Of a DNA stretch of 64,000 bases, positions 26,077-34,040 are shown piece after piece. The position numbers and the translations under genes are program-made. The notes beneath the pieces are model-generated. The model was given only the letters and a program-made list of their open reading frames with translations, was not told where the DNA came from and made no database searches. Origin of the DNA: Burkholderia sp. 9120 (GTDB lineage: Bacteria; Pseudomonadota; Gammaproteobacteria; Burkholderiales; Burkholderiaceae); NCBI RefSeq assembly GCF_000745015.1, contig NZ_JQNA01000002.1, positions 4,836,001 to 4,900,000 of the forward strand, read 5' to 3'. How positions within the stretch are numbered: position 1 is the stretch's first letter; each line of letters begins with the position of its first letter.

Positions 26077-26820
26077 ATGCGCGTTGCCCTGTTTGTGCCT
26101 TGCTATGTCGATGCCTTCGAGCCGGAGGTCGGCATTGCCACACTGAACCTGTTACGCCGGTTCGGTATCGATCCGCACTATCCGTTCGACCAGACCTGCT
26201 GCGGCCAGCCGATGGTCAATTCAGGCTGCCACGCCGAAGCGAAAGCGACCGAGGAACTGTTCGTGCGCAACTTCGCCGGCTTCGACGCGGTCGTCGTGCC
26301 GTCGGGAAGTTGTACGCACCAGATACGCTGTCACATGACCGCGGTCGAGCAGACCGACGAGGTCCGCCATCTACGCGAACGGACCTATGACCTCGTCGAG
26401 TTTCTGCACGACGTGCTGGAGGTCGACGGCTTTCCGTGGGCCGAATTTCCGCACAAGGTCAGCTATCACAACAACTGCAACGCGCTGCGCGGTCTCTCCC
26501 ACGGCAGTATGTCGGAGCGGCGCGAAACGCCCCACTCCAAGCCGCTGGACCTGCTGCGCATGGTGAAGGGACTGGAACTGGTCGAGAAGGCGCGCCCGGA
26601 CGAATGCTGCGGCTTTGGCGGCACCTTCAGCGTATTCGAGCCGGCAGTCTCCGTGAAAATGGGTCAGGACAAAGTCCGCGACCACGCCGCGGCCGGTGCG
26701 GACTATGTCGTCTCAGCGGACAGTTCGTGCATGCTGCACCAGAAAGGTTGCGCCAAACACCTCGGCCTGCCGCTCAGGTTTCGCCATATCGCGCAGGTGC
26801 TGAACGGAGATCCGACATGA
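26077..26820 (+). CDS. lutA: L-lactate utilisation protein LutA (CCG-domain Fe-S oxidoreductase)
   Basis: This 247-residue protein has two CCG domains that bind an iron-sulfur cluster or electron carrier: DQTCCGQPMVNSGC (about 40-52) and ARPDECCGFGGTFS (about 170-183), with SYHNNCNALRG and ADSSCMLHQKG between and after. It is the LutA/YkgE subunit of the LutABC L-lactate dehydrogenase complex. GAGAGG precedes ATG 26077 by 6 bases; ATG 26074 is also possible. Its TGA overlaps the ATG of lutB. Confidence 0.95.
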   Translation: MRVALFVPCYVDAFEPEVGIATLNLLRRFGIDPHYPFDQTCCGQPMVNSGCHAEAKATEELFVRNFAGFDAVVVPSGSCTHQIRCHMTAVEQTDEVRHLRERTYDLVEFLHDVLEVDGFPWAEFPHKVSYHNNCNALRGLSHGSMSERRETPHSKPLDLLRMVKGLELVEKARPDECCGFGGTFSVFEPAVSVKMGQDKVRDHAAAGADYVVSADSSCMLHQKGCAKHLGLPLRFRHIAQVLNGDPT

Positions 26821-28400
26821 GCGCTCAGGAAAAATCCCGTCACGCGCAAGACGGTTTGCCGGCGCTGCTTCACGACGAACTGCACAGCGACAACGATCAT
26901 GGCGCCAAGAGCATGGCCGGCGACCGGCTGAGTCATGCGGAAGCCACCTCGCGCCCACTCCAGCCGCCGCCGCACGAGCCCCAGCCACGCGGCGCGGTGC
27001 TGCATCGCCGCCAGCCGGTCGATCACAACGAAGCGGCGCAGCGTTTCATCGACGCCCCACGCCATGAAAAGATGCACGACGAGCGCCTGTGGGATCTGCG
27101 CCAGAAACGCGACCGGCAGATGCATGCCATGCCCGAATGGGAGGCGCTGCGCGAGCTCGCTTCGTCGATCAAACAGCACACGCTGGCTCATCTCGGCGAC
27201 CATCTCGAACGCTTCGAAGCGCAGGCCCAGGCCAACGGCATCCACGTTCACTGGGCGCGCGACGGCGCCGAGCATAACCGCATCGTCCACGGCATCCTGG
27301 CCGATCATCGCGTGAAGCGGCTGATCAAGTCGAAGTCGATGCTCACGGAGGAAACCGGCTTGCGCCACTACATGGCGGGCGTGGGCATCGAGGTCGTGGA
27401 GACCGATCTCGGCGAGCGCATCCAGCAACTCGACGACGAGCTGCCCAGCCACATTGTCGTGCCCGCCGTACACAAGCTGCGCGCCGACGTGGCGGAGGTG
27501 TTCGCGAGGACGCTCGGCACCGATCCGGCCAACAACGACGTGCACTATCTGGCCGAGCAGCAGCGCGAAAAGACCCGCCCGCTGATTCTCGACGCCGAGG
27601 CCGGCATGACCGGCGCCAACTTCGCGGTGGCGGAAACCGGCAGCTTCGTGGTCTGCACCAACGAGGGCAATGCCGACCTTTCCGCGAATGTGCCGCCGCT
27701 GCATATCGCTTCGATCGGCATCGAGAAGCTGATCCCGCGCGTCGCGGATCTGGGCGTGTTCATTCGCCTGTTGTCGCGCTCCGCGCTGGGCTCGCCGATC
27801 ACGCAATACACGTCGCACTTTCGCGGGCCGCGCGACGGCGGCGAAATGCATATCGTGCTGGTCGATAACGGCCGCTCGGCGCGGCTCGGCGAGCCCGAAT
27901 TCTGGCAGAGCCTGAACTGCATCCGCTGCGGCGCGTGCATGAACACCTGCCCGGTTTACCGGCGCTCGGGCGGACTCTCGTATGGCGCGACCTACTCAGG
28001 ACCGATCGGACTCATTCTCGATCCGACATTCGACCGGCGCCGCTATTCCACGCTGCCGTTCGCCTCGACGCTCAATGGTTCGTGCACCAATGTCTGCCCG
28101 GTGAAGATCAACATTCACGAACAGATCTTCGCGTGGCGCAAGGTGCTGGCGGAGAGTCATGACATCGGCGTGGGCAAGCAGGCATTGATGAAGGCGGCGG
28201 GGACGGTCCTTGCCCATCCGAAACTCTATCGCGCGGCCATCGCGGTCGCCGACAGCGCGCTGAAGGTGCTACCGGACTTCGCGATCGCGAATCCGCTCAA
28301 CAGTTGGGCCGCGTCGGGGCGCAGCATGCCCGAACCGCCGAAAGAGACTTTCCATCAATGGTACGAGCGAACCCAGGGCGGACGGGAGGACGAACAATGA
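26817..28400 (+). CDS. lutB: L-lactate utilisation protein LutB (4Fe-4S iron-sulfur subunit)
   Basis: This 527-residue subunit contains the LUD domain (VAETGSFVVCTNEGNADL, about 270-290) and two 4Fe-4S motifs: CIRCGACMNTCPVYRR (about 367-382) and NGSCTNVCPVKINIHEQ (about 418-434). It passes electrons within the LutABC complex. The conserved domain begins near residue 66; the preceding segment is an unusual His/Pro-rich extension with no counterpart in E. coli YkgF or B. subtilis LutB. GGAGA precedes ATG 26817, supporting this long start. Start and stop overlap lutA and lutC by ATGA. Confidence 0.95.
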   Translation: MSAQEKSRHAQDGLPALLHDELHSDNDHGAKSMAGDRLSHAEATSRPLQPPPHEPQPRGAVLHRRQPVDHNEAAQRFIDAPRHEKMHDERLWDLRQKRDRQMHAMPEWEALRELASSIKQHTLAHLGDHLERFEAQAQANGIHVHWARDGAEHNRIVHGILADHRVKRLIKSKSMLTEETGLRHYMAGVGIEVVETDLGERIQQLDDELPSHIVVPAVHKLRADVAEVFARTLGTDPANNDVHYLAEQQREKTRPLILDAEAGMTGANFAVAETGSFVVCTNEGNADLSANVPPLHIASIGIEKLIPRVADLGVFIRLLSRSALGSPITQYTSHFRGPRDGGEMHIVLVDNGRSARLGEPEFWQSLNCIRCGACMNTCPVYRRSGGLSYGATYSGPIGLILDPTFDRRRYSTLPFASTLNGSCTNVCPVKINIHEQIFAWRKVLAESHDIGVGKQALMKAAGTVLAHPKLYRAAIAVADSALKVLPDFAIANPLNSWAASGRSMPEPPKETFHQWYERTQGGREDEQ

Positions 28401-28981
28401 GCGCACGCGACGCCATCCTCGCCACGGTGCGAGCCAACCAGCCGCAGGGCGACTACGCGCTGCCCGACCTGCCGATCTTTCCGTTCGACGACGGCGGCGC
28501 ACGAAGCACGCTCTTCATCAACAATCTCGAAGCCATGGGCGGAAATGGTTTCGCGGGCGGTGGTATCGCCGACCTTCTGCGGGAGCGGTTTCCCGCCGCG
28601 AAAGTCATCGCCTCTGCGGTTCCCGACTACGCCGGGAATCGCGATCTCCGATCGATTATGGACCCGCGCGAGCTGGCCGATGTCGACGTGGCCATCGTGC
28701 GGGCAAAATTCGGCGTGGCGGAGACCGGCTCTGTCCTGCTAACCGACGACGCGCTGATATCGAACGCGGTGGCCTATCTCGCGCAGCATCTGATCGTGCT
28801 GCTCGCGCCGGACGACATTCTGCCGACGCTTCAGGAAGCCTATCGCCGGGCGGAATTTCACCAGCATCGTTATGCGAGTTTCCACACCGGTCCGTCTGCT
28901 ACAGCGGATATCGAAGGCGTGCTCATACACGGCGCGCAGGGCGTCCGCTCGTTGACGGCAATACTGCAGCCAACGCGGTGA
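28397..28981 (+). CDS. lutC: L-lactate utilisation protein LutC
   Basis: This 194-residue protein is a LUD-domain protein (LutC/YkgG): DVAIVRAKFGVAETGSVLLT (about 97-116), VAYLAQHLIVLLAPDDILPT and SFHTGPSATADIEGVLIHGAQG match the family core. It completes the LutABC operon that oxidises L-lactate to pyruvate. ATG 28397 overlaps the lutB stop (ATGA) and GGGAGGA lies just upstream. The convergent AraC gene ends 32 bases further on; no lactate permease (lctP) or LutR/LldR gene is in the immediate neighbourhood. Confidence 0.94.
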   Translation: MSARDAILATVRANQPQGDYALPDLPIFPFDDGGARSTLFINNLEAMGGNGFAGGGIADLLRERFPAAKVIASAVPDYAGNRDLRSIMDPRELADVDVAIVRAKFGVAETGSVLLTDDALISNAVAYLAQHLIVLLAPDDILPTLQEAYRRAEFHQHRYASFHTGPSATADIEGVLIHGAQGVRSLTAILQPTR

Positions 28982-29012
28982 ATCGACGCGCGTCAGCGAT
29001 TCCCGCGAACGG

Positions 29013-30038
29013 TTATGGCTCGCGCTTGCCGATGGACTGCGCCGAGCGCAGCCCCGAGCGTCGTCGTCCCTGCTCGCGCGCAAACACCGCGGGCGTGCAG
29101 CCGACATGCCGATGAAATCGCCGCGTGAAATGGCTCTGATCGACAAAGCCCACCGTCAACGCGATCTCCGCGAGCGGTCGGTCGGTGTCGGTAATCAGCG
29201 ATTGCGCCCGGCGGATCCGACACTGTTCGACGAAACTGATCGCCGTGCTGCCGGTGCTGCGTTTGAACAGGCGGCTGAAATGGAACCGGCTCATATTCAC
29301 GACCGAGGCCAGATCTTCGAGGCTGATCGTGCGATCGAGATTGTCTTCGATGAATTCCGTGAGGCGCGCGATTTCGAGCTTGCAGAGCGAGCGCTCCGGC
29401 GAGACCTCCACCCATTCGAATGCGTTATAGCCGCGCAGCATATGGGCGGCCAGCGCGGTGGATAGCGCGTCGACGATCAACACCTGAACGGGATGCGCCG
29501 GCCGGTCCATTTCCACCAGCAGCGTCTGCGCGAGGCGCTCGATCACGGGATCGCGCACCTGAAACACATTGCGGATTTCCACCTGGCCCGGCCGCTGACC
29601 CACCTGCTCCGCCGCCGAGTCGACCAGCGAGGTCGGCACGCGCAGCCGCGCGGACAATCCCGAATCGCCTTCCCACGCCGACTCGTAGCCGGCGGGCATG
29701 ATATAGGACGTGCCAGCCGTAATGACGCTTGCATGAACGACGCCGGCGCGGCTCTGAACCAGTTTCGCGCTGCCCGACGGGCAATAGCAGATCAGATGAT
29801 GATCGAGGCCCGCGTGGCGCTCGGCGCAACCGAAGTACGGACGGTGAAGGTCGGCCGTCACGCCACTCCAGCCGCGCTCGCGGGTGGTGGCAATCGGCCG
29901 CTGGGGGCGCGCGCTCAGGATCTCGTCGATGGAGATCAATTTCGTATGGGCCAGCGCGGGCAGCCGGTTCTGAGCCACGGTGTTATCCACGAGCAACGCT
30001 CCGTTGACGCCGATAGCCGGACGCCGAAGGTGGTGCAT
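29013..30038 (-). CDS. AraC-family regulator, paralogue 2
   Basis: This 341-residue protein has the same architecture as 21325-22263: a cupin-like sensor (DHHLICYCPSGSAKLVQSRAG) and a C-terminal double helix-turn-helix (DLASVVNMSRFHFSRLFKR, PLAEIALTVGFVDQSHFTRRF, GCTPAVFAREQGRRR). It has about 25 more N-terminal residues, so an internal start is possible. It is convergent with lutC, so it may or may not control the lactate operon. The 71-bp element (30200-30270) lies 161 bases upstream of its start. Confidence 0.92.
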   Translation of the reverse strand: MHHLRRPAIGVNGALLVDNTVAQNRLPALAHTKLISIDEILSARPQRPIATTRERGWSGVTADLHRPYFGCAERHAGLDHHLICYCPSGSAKLVQSRAGVVHASVITAGTSYIMPAGYESAWEGDSGLSARLRVPTSLVDSAAEQVGQRPGQVEIRNVFQVRDPVIERLAQTLLVEMDRPAHPVQVLIVDALSTALAAHMLRGYNAFEWVEVSPERSLCKLEIARLTEFIEDNLDRTISLEDLASVVNMSRFHFSRLFKRSTGSTAISFVEQCRIRRAQSLITDTDRPLAEIALTVGFVDQSHFTRRFHRHVGCTPAVFAREQGRRRSGLRSAQSIGKREP

Positions 30039-30199
30039 GGCAGGTCGACTGAGCGACCCGGGAGGGCTGTCGCGCCGCTGCGGTGCGTGATGCGAAGCTG
30101 GCGGCCATGTGCGCCTCCCTTACGTGTCATGCCTGCAGGGCGAACGCCCGTATCCTGCGGCGATCCTGACGTTTTATTGTGTCACAAGTTTCAACAGCG

Positions 30200-30270
30200 C
30201 AGAGAGCATACGGAAGCGGAGCCCGCGGAAGATTGCATGGTCTTGTGCCATTTGGTATCGGATTGCGATC
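30200..30270 (-). promoter_or_regulatory. 71-bp repeated upstream element, copy B (before AraC paralogue 2)
   Basis: Read on the minus strand these bases match 16885-16955 at 63 of 71 positions without gaps, and in the same orientation relative to the downstream gene. They lie between the stop of the LysR gene (30299) and the AraC start (30038). Mismatches cluster in the middle (the GC-rich spacer), while the TGGCAC-containing core and the TATGCTCTCTG end are intact, as expected for protein-contacted sites. Confidence 0.6.
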
Positions 30271-30298
30271 GACGCGCAGCCATGGCACGCGAGCTCGT

Positions 30299-31189
30299 CT
30301 AAATACGCGGCGGGAGCGCTGCGGCAAAGAATTCCGTCGCGCGGCGCACGCGTGCCGGTATGAAGCGGCGTTTCGGCCACACGAGGCTGACGTCTCTGAC
30401 GTCGCTGATGAAGTCGTCGAGAATCGTGATCACGTCCGGATGCCGCAGTTCATCGGCGAGCGAGAGCTTCGCGAACAGGCCAATTCCCACCCCGGCCAGC
30501 ACACCCGCGCGGATCGTTTCGACACTGTTCGACGACAGATTGCCGCGCACGGACACACTGAAGCGACCTTCCGGTCCGACAAACGGCCAATTCGCCGATT
30601 CCAGTAAACCGCCGTACAGCAAGCAATTGTGATCGACGAGTTCGGCGGGCGTTTGGGGGACGCCGTGCTGCTCGAAGTAATGGCGCGAACCGACGCAAAC
30701 GAGCGGCGTGCAAGCCACACGTTTGACGACCGCATCGGGATCGTCGACCGGACCCACGCGGATCGCCAGATCGATTCGATCGTCCACCATGTCCCGCACG
30801 AAGTCCGAAAGAATCAGATCGACCTGAAGGCCGGGATTGAGCGACAACAGCTCGGGGATGAGCGGCAGAACGTGAAGACGGCCGAACGTCGAGGCCACCG
30901 CGATCCTGATCGGACCCGAGACCTCCAGCGTGCTGCTGGTCAGTTCGCCGTCGGCTTCATCCATCTCGTCGACCAGCGGTTTCGTACGGTCGTAGTAGCG
31001 CTGCCCCTGATCGGTCAGCGTCACGCTGCGCGTGCTTCGGTTGAAGAGCCTCACGCCGAGGCGTTTCTCCAGCGCGCCGATGGCCTTGCTGGTCGCGGAC
31101 TGGGATTCGCCGGTTCTGCGTGCCGCGGCGGAAAAACCGCCCGCTTCGACAACGGCGATGAAGGCATTCAATTCCTGAAACCGGTCCAT
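30299..31189 (-). CDS. LysR-family regulator, divergent from SDR gene
   Basis: This 296-residue LysR protein has an N-terminal winged helix (LNAFIAVVEAGGFSAAARRT, SQSATSKAIGALEKRLGVRL, FNRSTRSVTLTDQG) and a complete effector domain (SGPIRIAVASTFGR, FVRDMVDDRIDLAIRVG, GVGIGLFAKLSLADEL). ATG 31189 follows AGG at a proper distance; an upstream extension to 31297 lacks a ribosome-binding site. It is divergent from the short-chain dehydrogenase gene (start 31312), its probable target, with a T-N11-A palindrome at 31210-31224 just upstream. Confidence 0.93.
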   Translation of the reverse strand: MDRFQELNAFIAVVEAGGFSAAARRTGESQSATSKAIGALEKRLGVRLFNRSTRSVTLTDQGQRYYDRTKPLVDEMDEADGELTSSTLEVSGPIRIAVASTFGRLHVLPLIPELLSLNPGLQVDLILSDFVRDMVDDRIDLAIRVGPVDDPDAVVKRVACTPLVCVGSRHYFEQHGVPQTPAELVDHNCLLYGGLLESANWPFVGPEGRFSVSVRGNLSSNSVETIRAGVLAGVGIGLFAKLSLADELRHPDVITILDDFISDVRDVSLVWPKRRFIPARVRRATEFFAAALPPRI

Positions 31190-31209
31190 CGTGGCCTGCT
31201 CCTCGATTA

Positions 31210-31224
31210 ATTCTCTCGAAGAAT
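31210..31224. promoter_or_regulatory. candidate LysR box (T-N11-A palindrome)
   Basis: ATTCT (31210-31214) and AGAAT (31220-31224) form an inverted repeat with a 5-base spacer, giving the T-N11-A pattern of LysR-type binding sites. It lies 21 bases upstream of the LysR start and 88 bases before the SDR start. Confidence 0.45.
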
Positions 31225-31311
31225 AAACCTTATGAACCATCCGCTGATTATCAATGCGGGGACCCGCCACTACGATGGTCTCAACATTCACGAACACACA
31301 GAAGGTGTCTC

Positions 31312-32064
31312 ATGTCCTCTCTTCTCCAAGACAAGATCGCCGTGATTAGCGGCGGCACGACCGGTATCGGTCTGGCGATTGCGCAACGCTTCGTCGCCGA
31401 AGGTGCTCATGTGGTGATCTTCGGCCGCCGGCAAGCGCAGCTCGACGAGGCCGTCGAACGGATCGGCCGCAACGTCACCGCGATTCAGGCCGACGCCACG
31501 AAGCTCGACGATCTCGACCGGGTCGTGGCGGCAGTCAAGCGCGAACGCGGTGTCGTCGATATCGTCGTGTCGAATGCGGCGCTGGTGGAGCAGGCTTCGA
31601 TCGATACGCTCACGCCCGAGCATTTCGACCGGACCTTCAATCTCAATGCGCGCAGCCCCGTGTTTCTGGTGCAGAAGTTATTGCCGCTCATGACGCGTGG
31701 CGGATCGATCGTGCTGGTGTCGTCGGCGATGCACGTTATGGGTATTCCGGGTCATACGACCTACGCGGCGACGAAAGCGGCGTTGCGATCCTATGCGCGC
31801 ACATGGGCAGCGGAATTCAAGGATCGCGGCATTCGCGTGAACACGCTGAGTCCCGGCGTGACCGACACGCCGATGCTCGACTCGCAAGGCACCTCGCCGG
31901 AAGACCGCGAAGCGTTGGTGAAGATGTACCTGAGCATGATCCCGATCGGACGACTCGCGCAGCCCGAGGAGATGGCTAACGCGGCGGTTTTTCTCGCGTC
32001 CGAGCAGAGTTCCTATATGACCGGCGCGGATCTGATGAACGACGGTGGCGTCGGGCAGGTTTGA
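31312..32064 (+). CDS. short-chain dehydrogenase/reductase (SDR)
   Basis: This 250-residue classical SDR has the dinucleotide-binding motif SGGTTGIGLAIAQRF, the NNAG-equivalent VSNAALVEQ, catalytic Ser in VLVSSAMHVMG and Tyr-Lys in TYAATKAALRSYART, and the C-terminal PIGRLAQPEEMANAAVFLAS. It oxidises or reduces a small alcohol/ketone with NAD(P)H; the substrate is unknown. It is divergent from a LysR gene, which probably controls it, and is followed by an NADP-binding protein gene 31 bases downstream, likely in one operon. Confidence 0.93.
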   Translation: MSSLLQDKIAVISGGTTGIGLAIAQRFVAEGAHVVIFGRRQAQLDEAVERIGRNVTAIQADATKLDDLDRVVAAVKRERGVVDIVVSNAALVEQASIDTLTPEHFDRTFNLNARSPVFLVQKLLPLMTRGGSIVLVSSAMHVMGIPGHTTYAATKAALRSYARTWAAEFKDRGIRVNTLSPGVTDTPMLDSQGTSPEDREALVKMYLSMIPIGRLAQPEEMANAAVFLASEQSSYMTGADLMNDGGVGQV

Positions 32065-32095
32065 AAGAACCGACAACTTATTCATGGAGAGATCA

Positions 32096-32689
32096 ATGAG
32101 CTACGCAATCATCGGACTTGGCAAGATCGGTACGGCCATCGCTCACACATTCGACCATCAGGGAATCGAAGTCATCGTGGCCGGCCGGCGGCCGGTGGAC
32201 ACGCTCGCGGCGCAGATCGGGCCATCGCTCGTGCCCGGGCATATTGAGGACGCGGTCAAGGCCGATGTCGTCATCCTGGCGGTGCCTTTCGCCGCTCATC
32301 GGGACATCGGGCGGATGGCAGACCACTGGCAAGGGAAGATCGTGATCGACGCCACCAACGCATTCGGCGTGCCGCCGGAAGAACTGGACGGGTTGCCCTC
32401 TACTGCCGCTGTGGCGAAAGCGTTTCCGGGGGCGAAGGTGGTGAAGGCCTTCAACCACGTGGCGGCCGCGACACTGGCGCAAGGGCCGACAACACCCGCA
32501 GGCGGCCGGCGAGTCGTGTTTGTTTCCAGCGACGACGACGCGGCCAGCGCATCGGTGGCGGCGCTCGCCGAGCGGCTTGGCTTCGCGCCGATCGAACTGG
32601 GCAAGATCGGCGAAGGTGGGTTACTTGTTCAGGCGCGAGGCCGCACGTGGGGGCGGCTTATTTTTCAGGATCTGGTTAAGTTTGATTGA
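32096..32689 (+). CDS. NADPH-binding oxidoreductase of the F420-dependent NADP reductase/Gfo-like group
   Basis: This 197-residue protein begins with a Rossmann motif AIIGLGKIGTAIAHTF and an NADP-type continuation VAGRRPVD. Later segments (ADVVILAVPFAAHRDI, KIVIDATNAFG, VVKAFNHVAAATL) match the NADP_oxidored F420-reductase-like family. Such proteins often reduce small metabolites or act as dinucleotide-binding enzymes without F420. GGAGA is 5 bases before ATG 32096. It follows the SDR gene closely and likely belongs to the same LysR-controlled unit. Confidence 0.88.
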   Translation: MSYAIIGLGKIGTAIAHTFDHQGIEVIVAGRRPVDTLAAQIGPSLVPGHIEDAVKADVVILAVPFAAHRDIGRMADHWQGKIVIDATNAFGVPPEELDGLPSTAAVAKAFPGAKVVKAFNHVAAATLAQGPTTPAGGRRVVFVSSDDDAASASVAALAERLGFAPIELGKIGEGGLLVQARGRTWGRLIFQDLVKFD

Positions 32690-32961
32690 TGATCAGGCGT
32701 TCGGATAAATCGCGAATTCGGTAGCGACACGTCTGATAACGATGCTCATTTTCAACGCGATCGATTTAGCATCAGGAAAATTCTCGACTGAATCGCAGAC
32801 AACGGCCTGGGCTGGCATGCGGGCCGCATTAACTTCTTTGTCTGACCGTCAATCGCGGCGATTTTCGCTATTTGTCAGTTAAACTCGCCGCTCTTTGCCT
32901 TTGCACTGAGAGCTTTATGGCCGTTGTCTGAGGTGATTTTGGAAAAGCATTTGAACAGAAT

Positions 32962-33375
32962 ATGAATGCGCTGGGTCTGCCGGCTCCATCGAGTCTGTTC
33001 GGGACCATTCAGGCCGCGACATCGAATGTCGCCACGATGTTAGCCGCGCTGAAAACGCCAGGACCTGGCGCGACGATCGCCGAACTCATTGGCGCGACGA
33101 CCGCACTTGAGTTGCTGTCCGTAGTCGGCGCGCTATCGGCGTCGTTTTATGCGGGCGCATGCATCGGTTCGTTGATCGTCGCCTCCAATACCGCCATGAA
33201 ATGCACAAGCCGAGCTACTGTCGCTTCAACGCTCCAGACGTGGGCAGGTCGAAATAGGCGGGTTATCCCGCACTCCATACTCGTATTTATTCAACGTCAT
33301 CCCGAAGTGCTGATTGATACGCCGTCGCGGCGCAACTACGCATTTCTGGCATCGCACCAGCGGGTAACGGCATGA
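32962..33375 (+). CDS. hypothetical protein with a Gly-rich membrane segment (137 aa)
   Basis: I do not recognise this protein. It has a Pro/Gly/Thr-rich N-terminus, one long hydrophobic segment (about 40-73) that contains GxxxG-like spacing (GALSASFYAGACIGSLIVA), and a basic C-terminus (RRVIPHSILVFIQRHP). The upstream 272-base gap (32690-32961) is AT-richer than the rest of the window, without any recognised feature. It overlaps the next gene by 4 bases (ATGA). A small pore-forming or membrane-sensor role is conceivable but is inference only. Confidence 0.6.
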   Translation: MNALGLPAPSSLFGTIQAATSNVATMLAALKTPGPGATIAELIGATTALELLSVVGALSASFYAGACIGSLIVASNTAMKCTSRATVASTLQTWAGRNRRVIPHSILVFIQRHPEVLIDTPSRRNYAFLASHQRVTA

Positions 33376-33581
33376 AGTGGATTCACGATAAAGCGGCGCT
33401 TCTGCTGGCGGCCCTCGCCTGCGCCGGCGCTGCGTGGGGGCTCATTCACTACTCGGGCCAGTGGTTCTACCTGCTGCTGTTCGTTCTGGCCTTTGCCGGG
33501 TTGTTCGCCGACAACCAGCGCTTGTGGGCACGTTTGAGAGACCTGGGCGAAGATCCAGCCCGCAAACCCCGCCGCGACTAG
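33372..33581 (+). CDS. small membrane protein (69 aa) coupled to the preceding gene
   Basis: This 69-residue protein has two hydrophobic segments (AALLLAALACAGAAWGLIHY and FYLLLFVLAFAGLFA) and a charged C-terminus (RLRDLGEDPARKPRRD), so it is a small inner-membrane hairpin protein with both ends probably in the cytoplasm. It starts at ATGA overlapping the preceding stop. The tight coupling of a Gly-rich membrane protein with a tiny membrane protein resembles toxin-immunity or holin-like pairs, but nothing in the sequence proves it. Confidence 0.65.
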   Translation: MKWIHDKAALLLAALACAGAAWGLIHYSGQWFYLLLFVLAFAGLFADNQRLWARLRDLGEDPARKPRRD

Positions 33582-33742
33582 ATCGAAGAGGCTTCGGCGC
33601 GCACAAATAGCCGACCGGATTTTTCCGACCAGATCCAATTTGTGTCGGTCGCCTCCAATTCACCCCGAATGCCGGTTCCCCCACATACCTCCGCCTTACG
33701 ATTTGTCATCCTGACACCTCGGGCGTGTGTGGGGAGGTCGCC

Positions 33743-34021
33743 ATGTCGGTCTATGTCGATGAAGGGTTTCGGCCCTGTGTCACGGAATGCGCGACGGTCG
33801 CGTTCCGGGTCTGCTGCGATGATCGCGTGCAGATCTTCGAAGTCAGCGCCGAGGCGCTGATCACCTTCTGCGGTGCGGCCAGCAAGCGCAAGCAGGACCT
33901 GCTGATCGCGTTCGAAGACGCGCAGCAGGAAATCCTGTCCGTCGCCGCACACAAATGGACGTTCAGACCGACCGAGGCGGTGCGGCTCGGCCTAGACGAA
34001 TTCCGAATGGTCAGACATTAG
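33743..34021 (+). CDS. DUF1488-family protein
   Basis: This 92-residue protein starts at ATG 33743 preceded by GGGGAGGT. The core (VAFRVCCDDRVQIFEVSAEAL, FCGAASKRKQDLLIAFEDAQQEI) resembles DUF1488, a small family of unknown function common in Burkholderiales. It has no signal or membrane segment. The gene is between the small membrane-protein pair and a PhnD-like gene, on the same strand, 19 bases before the latter. Confidence 0.7.
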   Translation: MSVYVDEGFRPCVTECATVAFRVCCDDRVQIFEVSAEALITFCGAASKRKQDLLIAFEDAQQEILSVAAHKWTFRPTEAVRLGLDEFRMVRH

Positions 34022-34040
34022 GTGTGCCAGAATCGCGCTC

